From Candidatus Alkanophagales archaeon (GTDB lineage: Archaea; Halobacteriota; Syntropharchaeia; Alkanophagales; B39-G2): a stretch of 7,070 nt of DNA. Below, in pieces: positions 1 through 5,595 of this stretch (positions are counted from its first letter, which is position 1; the number at the start of each line of letters is the position of its first letter). The DNA lies in assembly GCA_003661185.1 (NCBI GenBank), contig QMVQ01000079.1, forward strand, positions 1 through 7,070, given 5' to 3'. Both the position numbers and the translations under genes were made by a program. The notes beneath the pieces are model-generated. The model saw only the letters and a list, made by a program, of their open reading frames with translations. It was not told the DNA's origin and searched no databases.

Positions 1-948
1 ACGTTCTTATGTGTGGGCGTAGCAAGGAACCTGCGCGACGTCGGCTATTTCCGCCCAATAAAAGAGAACATTGTATATGTGGACGGGCGGTTTGTGGAGG
101 AGGATGCCCGCCTCATGAAGAGCGTTTTAAGCTACGAGCTTCCGGAGGACGTGCTCAGCCCACTTGACTACTTTTCGGGCGAGTTTGACAAGGAAAAGAT
201 TTTGCGCTGCTTCGCCGAGGCGGGGCAGGGGAAGGACATCATGCTCATCGAGGCGCCGAAAGATTTTTTCACCGGCTTCTCGGCTGGGATTTCGGCTGTT
301 GAGCTTGCATGCGAGCTGGACGCCGAAGTTATACTGCTCGCACGAGACGAGCTGCAAGACATTGACAGGCTCCTCTCCTACAAGTTCTTCATTGAAAAGG
401 GCGGGGCGAAGTTCCGAGGTGTCATTTTGAACATGGTAAGAAGAGAGGACATTCTAAGACTCTTAGAAGGCGTAGGGGTCAAGGTTTTAGGCAGAATTCC
501 TTACGAAAGCCGCTTGATCATGCTGAGGGTCTCAGAAATCGCAGAGCATCTCGACGCAAAGGTGGTGGCGGGAGAGGCGGGCATGAGTAACGTGGTGGAG
601 AACGTCTTGGTCGGGGCGATGTCGCCAGAGAATGCAATCAAGTATTTCGGAAGGGCGCCGAGAAAGGCAGTGATCACCGGCGGGGACCGCCCCGACATTC
701 AATTATGTGCACTTTCAACGCCGTGTTCTTGCCTCATTCTCACTGGCGGACGCTACCCGACGCCGCACGTCATTTCCACGGCGGAGGAACATAGCGTGCC
801 GTTACTCTTGACGGAGCTTGACACGTTTTCAGCTGCGGAACGCATTGAAAACATGATCGCGCGGATACGTCCTGAGGACGTTGAGAAGATAAAGCTTGCA
901 GAGAAGCTGATAAAAGAAAACGTGAAGTTAGAGGAGACATTTCTTTAA
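1..948 (+). CDS. BioD-like / DRTGG-domain protein (phosphotransacetylase N-terminal-like), 5' partial
   Basis: The reading frame is open from base 1 and the residues before the first possible start (GTG at 13) read TFLCV, which continues smoothly into GVARNLRDVGYFRPI. This matches the segment just after the P-loop in BioD-like (AAA_26) domains, so the true start and the Walker A motif lie left of the window and the GTG at 13 is not the start. Counting residues from base 1, the BioD-like half covers about 1-175 (GVILNMV at 140-146, VLGRIPYE at 162-169), followed by a DRTGG domain at about 177-290 with the signature ITGGDRPDIQ at 225-234. Proteins with this layout resemble the N-terminal regulatory part of large phosphotransacetylases (COG0857) but lack the catalytic part here; many archaea carry the stand-alone form, whose role is not settled. 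It is 28 bases upstream of cysC and probably in the same operon. The family call is firm; the molecular function is unknown. Confidence 0.85.
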   Translation, partial: TFLCVGVARNLRDVGYFRPIKENIVYVDGRFVEEDARLMKSVLSYELPEDVLSPLDYFSGEFDKEKILRCFAEAGQGKDIMLIEAPKDFFTGFSAGISAVELACELDAEVILLARDELQDIDRLLSYKFFIEKGGAKFRGVILNMVRREDILRLLEGVGVKVLGRIPYESRLIMLRVSEIAEHLDAKVVAGEAGMSNVVENVLVGAMSPENAIKYFGRAPRKAVITGGDRPDIQLCALSTPCSCLILTGGRYPTPHVISTAEEHSVPLLLTELDTFSAAERIENMIARIRPEDVEKIKLAEKLIKENVKLEETFL

Positions 949-976
949 GGCGGCGTGCTGCGAATGAGGTGGGAGC

Positions 977-1522
977 ATGTGCGATGAGCGGGGTTTTACC
1001 TTGTGGTTCACGGGACTTCCGTGTTCGGGGAAGACGACGCTCGCTGACGCCGTCGCCGAAGAGCTGCGCAAGCGTGGTTTAAAGGTGGAGCGGTTGGACG
1101 GCGACGTCGTGCGGCGGACACTGAGCCGCGACCTTGGCTTTTCGAGAGAGGACAGGGAAGAGAACATAAGAAGGGTGGCGTTCGTGGCGAAGCTGCTGAC
1201 GAGGAACGGCGTCGTCGTTCTCACGTCGTTCGTTTCGCCATACAGGAAAGTGCGGGAGGAGGCTCGTAAGGAAATTGGCGATTTCGTTGAAGTTTACGTG
1301 AAATGCCCGCTGGAGGTCTGCATGCAGCGGGACGTTAAAGGCATGTATAAGAAGGCGCTCGCCGGCGAGATTAAAGACTTCACAGGCGTCTCCGACCCCT
1401 ATGAGGAGCCTTTGAACCCGGAAATAATCGTGGAAACGAACAAAGAGAGCGTGGAGGCGTGCGTGAGCAAAATCCTGAAGGAATTGGAAGGGATAGGGTA
1501 TTTACCGTCTGAGAGGTGTTAA
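977..1522 (+). CDS. cysC: Adenylylsulfate (APS) kinase
   Basis: APS kinase phosphorylates adenosine 5'-phosphosulfate with ATP to give PAPS, the activated sulfate used for sulfation or assimilatory reduction; it is cytoplasmic. The 181-residue product has the usual family length. Visible motifs are the P-loop GLPCSGKTT (13-21), the DGD motif (LDGDVVR, 40-46), LGFSREDREENIRR (53-66) that binds APS, the SPYR segment (87-90), and the lid region KGMYKKALAGEIKDFTGV with the following DPYEEP. All are typical, so the enzyme should be active. The ATG at 977 is chosen because GAGGTG at 966-971 is a good Shine-Dalgarno sequence five bases upstream. No ATP sulfurylase or PAPS reductase is visible in the window. 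The upstream DRTGG-domain gene ends 28 bases before, suggesting co-transcription. Confidence 0.95.
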   Translation: MCDERGFTLWFTGLPCSGKTTLADAVAEELRKRGLKVERLDGDVVRRTLSRDLGFSREDREENIRRVAFVAKLLTRNGVVVLTSFVSPYRKVREEARKEIGDFVEVYVKCPLEVCMQRDVKGMYKKALAGEIKDFTGVSDPYEEPLNPEIIVETNKESVEACVSKILKELEGIGYLPSERC

Positions 1523-1579
1523 CAGTAGAGCGAGTTCGTGCGTTATGATAAGTGCCTCGCCCACTGAAGCAGCGCTAGG

Positions 1580-2659
1580 TTAAATTCGCCTCGTGAGCAC
1601 CGCCTTACGCACAATCGGGTCAATTATACGGTAAAGTCCTTCTTCTTCGTCAAGAAGCATTGTTGCTTTCAACGAGCGGAGAGCGGCAGCGAGCCTTGCG
1701 CTGTTCACCACGCCAACTCTCGCCTCCACAGCTCTTTTCAAATCGCCCCACCTCGCTCCGTAAGCGGCGGCTCTCAGGACCGCGATATAAAGCTCCTTGT
1801 TCCTGCTTGCCAGAAAATTTCTTAGCTCAGAGACTACTATTTTCTCAGCATCCTTCACGGCTTCCTCTAAGGCGGCAGCGTGTGGGAGTTTTTCCACGCC
1901 AGCCTTGCTCCCATAGAGCGTGAGCCAGCCTGGAATCCCGTCAAGCCTTTCTAAGACCTCTTCTATTCCCGTCTCCCCCATAGTCATTCCCAGCTCCAAA
2001 AAGCCGCATCGCAAAAATTCGGTGGCGGTCTTGGTATCGAAGGGTTGCAAGATGATTTTAGCTGGGGGTCTACCGTAGAGTGGAGATTCTGCTCCGGGTT
2101 CGAGGAGGGTGCGCATGAGTCCGAATTGTGAGCCTGTGAAGAGGAAAAGGAGGTTGCGATGTGTTGCGAAGAGCCTACCTAAGAGCTCAAGAAGCGGTCT
2201 GGAAACGCTTGAAAGCTCCTGAACTTCGTCCAATGCCACCACAATTCGCTCTTTCGTGCTTCCGAGCGCAGAGAAAATCTCAAATGCAGTCCGCACAGGT
2301 CTTTTTGCCCTCGGGACGGTCAGGGAGAGCCCACCGATGCCAATTCGGACACCCTCCACCAAGGAGAGAAAATCCTTTGCCTTGTCGAGAAGCGTTTTTG
2401 ACCGGTTAATGGCATCAGCAATAGCGGAGATAAAACCGTCTATGCTCCTCACGCCAAGAAGATTCACATACATAAATCGGAAACTTTGTTTTGAGAGCTC
2501 AGTGCCAGCGGTCTTTATAATGCTGCTTTTCCCCGTCATTCTCGCTCCGAGCACCGCGACCCACCTTCCAGCCTCCAGCAACCTTAAAATCTCGGAAAGC
2601 TCGGCGTTTCGCCCGAAAAGCTCCTCTCGCTGCTCTTTGGGTCTGAGGTCGAAGAGCAT
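1580..2659 (-). CDS. Archaeal AAA ATPase (ATPase_2 / PF01637-like) with C-terminal winged-helix-like region
   Basis: The product of 359 residues is a P-loop ATPase of the archaeal ATPase_2 group, related to STAND-type ATPases. It has an N-terminal FGRNAEL box (15-21), Walker A GARMTGKSS (38-46), Walker B RIVVALDE (138-145) with D144/E145, a sensor-1-like FLFTGSQFG (172-180), and the family GIPGW motif (241-245). The C-terminal part, about 285-359, looks like a winged helix (tRWGDLK..., ending in YRIIDPIVRKAVL). Members are common in archaea and mostly uncharacterised. The frame stays open to base 2812, but that 51-residue extension lies over the 3' end of ttuA in another frame, is low complexity, and precedes the family start. 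The ATG at 2659 is preceded by GGGGGTAATC, which matches the ideal GGAGGTGATC in 8 of 10 bases. The gene begins 19 bases after the ttuA stop, so the two are likely one transcript. There is no evidence in the sequence for a specific substrate. Confidence 0.85.
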   Translation of the reverse strand: MLFDLRPKEQREELFGRNAELSEILRLLEAGRWVAVLGARMTGKSSIIKTAGTELSKQSFRFMYVNLLGVRSIDGFISAIADAINRSKTLLDKAKDFLSLVEGVRIGIGGLSLTVPRAKRPVRTAFEIFSALGSTKERIVVALDEVQELSSVSRPLLELLGRLFATHRNLLFLFTGSQFGLMRTLLEPGAESPLYGRPPAKIILQPFDTKTATEFLRCGFLELGMTMGETGIEEVLERLDGIPGWLTLYGSKAGVEKLPHAAALEEAVKDAEKIVVSELRNFLASRNKELYIAVLRAAAYGARWGDLKRAVEARVGVVNSARLAAALRSLKATMLLDEEEGLYRIIDPIVRKAVLTRRI

Positions 2660-2670
2660 GATTACCCCCC
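2660..2670 (-). promoter_or_regulatory. Ribosome binding site that fixes the ATPase start
   Basis: On the minus strand GGGGGGTAATC directly precedes the ATG at 2659. It pairs with the archaeal 16S 3' end over almost the whole GGAGGTGATC consensus, with five bases between the G run and the ATG. This supports the internal start over the upstream in-frame ATG at 2689, which would overlap ttuA. Confidence 0.7.
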
Positions 2671-2678
2671 ATAAGTAA

Positions 2679-3602
2679 TTACGGGGCATAATTAATATTG
2701 ATTTTGGAGAGCAACCGGCAGGCTTGGCAGATGTTGCCGGCGCACGGCTCGCCGCAGCGTTCGCAGCTCTTCGGCTCGAAGTGCCGCCGCTCGTCTTGAA
2801 CCAGCCTTTCAAAGCCCCGCAGTATGGAATATCTCGTTCCCGGGTGGCGGCGCTCGAAGTCGTTGAGCCAGCTTAGGATTTTAAAGCGGAACGAGAGCCT
2901 CTTGTAAGGGCACTCTTCAAATTCGACCTTAAGCCCCCGAAGCATGCCGTAGAGCGCTACTTCCTCCTCAGGGACGTCTCGTAGCGGCTTTACCCTTGGC
3001 ACGAACTTCTCGCTGCGTGCAGGCGCTCTTAAAAGGCGTGCGATGTCGCCTCTGATGTAGTTCATGAGGATGGTTTGCGCTTCGTCGTCGAGATTATGAG
3101 CGGTTGCGATTGCGGCAACGCCCAGCTCACGCCCGACACGGTTAAGGAGAGTCTTGCGGAGGACGCCGCAGAACGTGCACGGCGCTTTATCCCGCAGCTC
3201 GTCGTCAAGCCCCGCCGCCCGCACTATTTCATCAAGAGTCGCCCCAAATACTGCCTTGAACGAGAAGAGGAACAAATCTACGGAAAGCTCGTCAGCGAGC
3301 TTTTTCGCCTGCCGCACGTATTTCGGGCGGTAGCCCGCAATGCCCTCGTCCACTGTGATTGCCACGATGTTGATGTCGCGGCGACGTCCGAAAATCCCGC
3401 ACAGCACGTAAAGTAGGACGGAGCTGTCCTTGCCGCCGCTGAGTGCCACTGCGAGCGTGTTGCCGCTTCGCAGCTTGATTTCCTTGCGCAGCCGTCGTTT
3501 CACCTTACGCTCCACGTCCTCCAAAAAATGCGTCTCGCAAAGCCGTAACCCCGAATACCGTTGTTGCACGACGGCGTCACGGCGGCACTTGCTGCACTGC
3601 AT
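2679..3602 (-). CDS. ttuA: tRNA 2-thiolation enzyme, TtuA/NcsA family (TIGR00269)
   Basis: This family thiolates uridine in tRNA (U54 by TtuA, wobble U34 by NcsA/Ncs6 relatives), using ATP to adenylate the base and sulfur delivered through a [4Fe-4S] cluster, often from a ubiquitin-like sulfur carrier. The 307-residue product has every hallmark: an N-terminal zinc finger (C3, C6, C22, H25), the PP-loop SGGKDS (55-60), the cluster cysteines in PCTFC (C142, C145) and ECPY (C231), the AHNLDDEAQT segment (168-177), and a C-terminal zinc knuckle (C280, C283, C292, C295). An additional cysteine, C287, lies inside that knuckle. Whether the target is U54 or U34 cannot be decided from sequence alone, so the symbol follows the closest general family. 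The ATG at 3602 gives the zinc finger at once; GAGG touches the start codon, too close for normal initiation, and a TATA-like element sits about 26 bases upstream, consistent with a leaderless mRNA. No sulfur-carrier gene is visible. Confidence 0.9.
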   Translation of the reverse strand: MQCSKCRRDAVVQQRYSGLRLCETHFLEDVERKVKRRLRKEIKLRSGNTLAVALSGGKDSSVLLYVLCGIFGRRRDINIVAITVDEGIAGYRPKYVRQAKKLADELSVDLFLFSFKAVFGATLDEIVRAAGLDDELRDKAPCTFCGVLRKTLLNRVGRELGVAAIATAHNLDDEAQTILMNYIRGDIARLLRAPARSEKFVPRVKPLRDVPEEEVALYGMLRGLKVEFEECPYKRLSFRFKILSWLNDFERRHPGTRYSILRGFERLVQDERRHFEPKSCERCGEPCAGNICQACRLLSKININYAP

Positions 3603-3624
3603 CCTCGAACTTTAATTTCTATTG

Positions 3625-3632
3625 TAAAAATA
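3625..3632 (-). promoter_or_regulatory. TATA-like element for ttuA (putative leaderless promoter)
   Basis: Minus-strand TATTTTTA is centred about 26 bases upstream of the ttuA ATG at 3602, the distance at which archaeal transcription would start at or next to the start codon. The element is a weak match to the archaeal TATA consensus, so this is tentative. Confidence 0.4.
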
Positions 3633-3639
3633 CTGCTGC

Positions 3640-3656
3640 GAGGGGGCGCACCCCTC
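3640..3656. repeat. Inverted repeat GAGGGG-GCGCA-CCCCTC between divergent promoters
   Basis: A perfect 6-base inverted repeat with a 5-base centre lies just upstream of the ttuA TATA-like element, between the two divergent promoters. It could be an operator or chance; it does not fall within either predicted transcript, so it is not an obvious terminator. Confidence 0.4.
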
Positions 3657-3666
3657 TTCGCGTGGC

Positions 3667-3677
3667 AAGGTCACCTT
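3667..3677. repeat. Palindrome AAGGTCACCTT upstream of the DUF2325 promoter
   Basis: A perfect 5-base palindrome around a single central C ends 13 bases before the TATA box of the rightward promoter. The position suits a regulator-binding site, but palindromes this short occur by chance at an appreciable rate in a 117-base region. Confidence 0.35.
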
Positions 3678-3689
3678 TTCGCATAAAAA

Positions 3690-3700
3690 CTTATATATTA
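3690..3700 (+). promoter_or_regulatory. Archaeal TATA box for the DUF2325 gene, leaderless arrangement
   Basis: CTTATATATTA is a near-ideal archaeal TATA box, preceded by an A-rich stretch (ATAAAAA, 3683-3689) that fits a TFB-recognition element. Its centre is about 26 bases before the ATG at 3720, so transcription should start at or beside the ATG. No Shine-Dalgarno sequence precedes that ATG, which agrees with a leaderless mRNA. Confidence 0.75.
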
Positions 3701-3719
3701 GTAATACCAAAAACGCATT

Positions 3720-4049
3720 ATGTCTGAAAAAAGTATTATCATAGTTGGGGGTATAGGGCGGCTCCGCCGTCATTACGAGCGGGCGGCTGCGGAGCTGGGC
3801 TTCAGGGCGAAAGTCTTCGAGACGCAGTCAACGAAGCTCGGAAATAACATACGTAATGCGAAAGCCGTAATAATATTCACGGATGTGAATTCAAAAAAGC
3901 TTGCAGAGACTGCGATAAGCACTGCAAGGGGAAGCGGCGTCCCCGTCGTGCTAAGCGGGCGCAGCAGCATCTCGGCGCTCAAAAAATCGCTCTTGAAGCT
4001 CGTGCATGATGAGAGGGGGGATTCGGATGAATGCAGAGCACGTCACTAG
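3720..4049 (+). CDS. DUF2325-family protein
   Basis: The product of 109 residues matches the small DUF2325 fold (PF10087) over residues 4-95. It opens with a beta strand and glycine turn, IIIVGGIGRLRRHYE (6-20), carrying the family's GG, R and HY residues, and has an IIFTDVNS strand (51-58) where relatives have a D..SH motif, here with lysine in place of the histidine. A later segment, LSGRSSISAL (78-87), also matches. The fold resembles a Rossmann-type half with no catalytic residues I can assign, and the family has no established function. The last 14 residues (HDERGD...) are charged and outside the domain. Expression is probably from a leaderless mRNA starting at the strong TATA box. The 3' end overlaps the next gene by 23 bases, which suggests coupled translation. 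The family call is good; the function is unknown. Confidence 0.8.
   Translation: MSEKSIIIVGGIGRLRRHYERAAAELGFRAKVFETQSTKLGNNIRNAKAVIIFTDVNSKKLAETAISTARGSGVPVVLSGRSSISALKKSLLKLVHDERGDSDECRARH
4011..4026 (+). promoter_or_regulatory. Ribosome binding site deciding the start of the 55-codon gene
   Basis: GAGAGGGGGG followed by a six-base spacer (ATTCGG) leads into the ATG at 4027. The in-frame ATGs at 4006 and 4009 have no such element, so 4027 is preferred. The site lies inside the 3' end of the DUF2325 gene. Confidence 0.65.
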
Positions 4050-4194
4050 GTTGGTGAAAGAGCTGATAAAGCTGATGGACGCTTTAGGAAGTAAGCAATT
4101 ATATACAAACGGTGTGGATGAGCTATTCAAAGAGCTTGAGGCGGGTTTGGCAAAGTGGTTTTACAACGAGTGCGAGCTTTACCAAGCGTCGTGA
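4027..4194 (+). CDS. Small protein of unknown function, overlapping the DUF2325 gene
   Basis: This encodes 55 residues with no family I recognise. The composition suggests two amphipathic helices: HVTRLVKELIKLMDAL (5-20) and VDELFKELEAGLAKWF (30-45), split by a turn around GSKQLYTNG, with an acidic aromatic tail (YNECELYQAS). There is no signal peptide, membrane segment, zinc-binding motif or DNA-binding motif. It is a real gene rather than noise because it has a strong Shine-Dalgarno sequence, a 23-base overlap with a leaderless DUF2325 gene that fits translational coupling, and a protein-like composition. A longer form from the ATG at 4006 (62 residues) is possible. The pairing suggests the two products act together, but nothing in the sequence says how. 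Confidence 0.6.
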   Translation: MNAEHVTRLVKELIKLMDALGSKQLYTNGVDELFKELEAGLAKWFYNECELYQAS

Positions 4195-4239
4195 TTGCGT
4201 TCTTTGTCTCGTCGCATCGCCATCTTGAGGCGTTACAGC

Positions 4240-5016
4240 TCAGTCTAAAAGCCTAATGGCAGGAATCCAGCCTTCATGGCGTATGCCGTTCGCATCTATG
4301 AACTCCTCGCAAGTCACAGTGCCGTCGGGCGTTTCGAGCGCCGTGGCGTGGTGTATTTGGGGATACGAGCCAGTTCTTATTTCATAGTTGTAGGTGTTAT
4401 TTGCCTTTAGGACAAAGGGTTCAGGGAACTCCACGTAGTGCCAGTCGCCGCCGTGGTAGCCGCGCCAGCGTGCTTCGACGCCGCTCCACGTCTCGTTCCA
4501 GATTTTCACGTATTCGGTATGCCCGCCGGTGCCCGTGCATGCGAAGGTATAGAGTTTTGAGGCGTAAATGTCATGGCTTGGGGTAATCGTGCCCCTATGC
4601 ACGCCGTAGATGCTCGGATAGGGGTTTTCGGGAGCGCCGGTGTCGAAGCCTTTTAAGAGGATGATGTCAGGCACATGTTGCACCGGCATGCTGATGTTTG
4701 CGATGGTGTGGTAAAGAGAGTCGGAATACCCCTTATAAGTGGCGGTTATTTTCAGAATATTGCCTTCAGAGACGCTTACGAGGGTGAAGGTGTAACTGCC
4801 GTCAGCTGCAGTCGTTGTGTTAAGAAGCTCGCTGGTGTTGATGTTAAGAAGCTGCACGATTGCGCCTTCCAACGGATTTCCGTGCGTGTCGAAGACGTAT
4901 CCGGCTACGAGGACTGGTTGCGGCGGCTGTGCTAGTGCTATGCCGATTACGAAGACTATACAAACTAAAAAAATAAGTAAGAGCAGTAACGGCGGCGGCG
5001 TCTCACTCATACTCAT
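4240..5016 (-). CDS. Secreted surface protein: CarboxypepD_reg-like domain plus conserved archaeal C-terminal beta domain
   Basis: The 258-residue product has an N-terminal hydrophobic segment (about 9-29, ending ALA-Q) that serves as signal peptide or anchor. Next is a carboxypeptidase-regulatory-like beta-sandwich (34-121) with the signature AGYVFDTHGNPLEGA and TTTAADGSYTF (67-77). The C-terminal part (124-258) starts DTGAPENPYPSIYGVHRG and contains TGGHTEYVKIWNETW (162-176), RTGSYPQIHHA and GWIPAIRLLD; I recall this module recurring in surface proteins of methanogen-related archaea, and I know of no function for it. C160 and C236 could form a disulfide, and there are several N-glycosylation sequons (N60, N66, N107, N174, N206). 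No C-terminal anchor is present. The ATG at 5016 overlaps the stop of the preceding gene (ATGA), implying coupled translation; a second ATG at 5010 is possible. Confidence 0.85.
   Translation of the reverse strand: MSMSETPPPLLLLLIFLVCIVFVIGIALAQPPQPVLVAGYVFDTHGNPLEGAIVQLLNINTSELLNTTTAADGSYTFTLVSVSEGNILKITATYKGYSDSLYHTIANISMPVQHVPDIILLKGFDTGAPENPYPSIYGVHRGTITPSHDIYASKLYTFACTGTGGHTEYVKIWNETWSGVEARWRGYHGGDWHYVEFPEPFVLKANNTYNYEIRTGSYPQIHHATALETPDGTVTCEEFIDANGIRHEGWIPAIRLLD
4786..4815 (-). repeat. 30-base block identical to 6764-6793
   Basis: These bases code the TTTAADGSYTF core of the regulatory-like domain and are identical, without mismatch, to 6764-6793 in the upstream large surface-protein gene. 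Identity at synonymous positions suggests recent duplication or gene conversion. Confidence 0.75.
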
Positions 5017-5567
5017 TTTCTATCAACTAAGACCCTTTTGAGGAAAAGTATGCTGAGCAGCGTGATGGCTACGGGTATCAATATTGATGGGAATTCGGGG
5101 ACGGACTTTTCTCCCATCGGTAGCGCTGCAGACGTGGGCGCAGGCGTGGACGTAGGTGCAGAAAGGGTCTGCTCCTCTTCAGTGCCGGACGGATTATCGC
5201 CGACGTTTATTATAAAATCTTCAACACGCTGGTAGCCGGCGCTTGCGTCAACTACTAACGTTTTTTCCTGCGAGTTTATCTGTATTTTCAGGACGTCGCC
5301 GTCATTATAGCCACTGGCGAGGTTTGCAAGTTCGAAGACGTAGCTGCCGTCCGCGGCTGTCGTTGTTTGCAGCGACTCCCCGGTGTTCGTATTTACGAGG
5401 CGAACGAGCTTATCCTCCAGCGGGGTCCCATACTGGTCAAGGACGTGGCCATAGATCGGATGCGGCTTCGGCGGCGTGAGCGTAGCAGCGGCTGCCATTC
5501 CAAAGAGCATGCATATTAGGAGCGCGAGTGTGAATGCAACTTTGCCGGCATAACGTTTTTGAGGCAT
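5013..5567 (-). CDS. Exported CarboxypepD_reg-like protein with PEF-CTERM-like sorting signal
   Basis: The 184-residue product has a clear Sec signal peptide: basic KRYAGK, a hydrophobic stretch LALLICMLFGM, and a small-residue region MAAAA with cleavage likely near 25-28. A carboxypeptidase-regulatory-like beta-sandwich follows (36-122, YGHVLDQYGTPLED and TTTAADGSYVFELANL), then a Ser/Thr/Pro-rich stretch (135-150) typical of an O-glycosylated wall spacer. It ends with VPEFP (156-160), a hydrophobic helix (161-176) and a basic tail (K177, R178, R183, K184). This tripartite end matches the PEF-CTERM archaeosortase-substrate signal of methanogen relatives, so the protein is probably cleaved and lipid-anchored on the outer face. 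The archaeosortase is not in the window. The ATG at 5567 is preferred; a TTG at 5576 would add three residues. The gene starts 26 bases after the preceding gene and overlaps the next by 4 bases. Confidence 0.85.
   Translation of the reverse strand: MPQKRYAGKVAFTLALLICMLFGMAAAATLTPPKPHPIYGHVLDQYGTPLEDKLVRLVNTNTGESLQTTTAADGSYVFELANLASGYNDGDVLKIQINSQEKTLVVDASAGYQRVEDFIINVGDNPSGTEEEQTLSAPTSTPAPTSAALPMGEKSVPEFPSILIPVAITLLSILFLKRVLVDRK
5016..5099 (-). other. PEF-CTERM-like C-terminal sorting signal (coding)
   Basis: These bases encode PEFPSILIPVAITLLSILFL and the basic KRVLVDRK tail: a PEF motif, a hydrophobic helix and a positively charged end at the extreme C-terminus, preceded by a Ser/Thr/Pro spacer. 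The layout fits an archaeosortase substrate; the assignment to the PEF subclass is from the motif alone. Confidence 0.65.
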
Positions 5568-5585
5568 CTTATCCAAAGTGCATCG

Positions 5586-5595
5586 TTCTTATATT
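5586..5595 (-). promoter_or_regulatory. Possible internal TATA-like element ahead of the PEF-CTERM gene
   Basis: Minus-strand TTAATATAAG lies at the end of the upstream gene, about 23 bases before the ATG at 5567. It could give an extra promoter within the surface-protein operon. The match is modest and the spacing is slightly short, so it may be chance. Confidence 0.25.

Noticed and set aside
964..987. Seven-codon mini-frame (MRWEHVR) overlapping the cysC start
   Set aside because: It could be read as a leader peptide, but it has no ribosome site of its own and its bases are better explained as the cysC Shine-Dalgarno region.
928..1224. 98-codon open frame on the minus strand opposite cysC
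   Set aside because: The translation is Ser/Arg/Thr-rich noise over the well-conserved APS kinase P-loop region.
1523..1579. Possible terminator between the convergent cysC and ATPase genes
   Set aside because: No convincing stem or poly-T run could be made out on either strand in these 57 bases.
2256..2678. 140-codon open frame on the plus strand opposite the ATPase gene
   Set aside because: It is a mirror of the ATPase coding strand: low-complexity Ser/Arg/Pro-rich translation, no ribosome site, and the opposing gene has full family motifs.
3075..3416. 113-codon open frame on the plus strand opposite ttuA
   Set aside because: It lies wholly inside ttuA, whose PP-loop and cysteine motifs are intact; the translation resembles no family and has no initiation signal.
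4195..4239. Possible terminator between the convergent 55-codon gene and surface operon
   Set aside because: Only a short pyrimidine-rich stretch (TTCTTTGTCTCG) is present, too weak to call.
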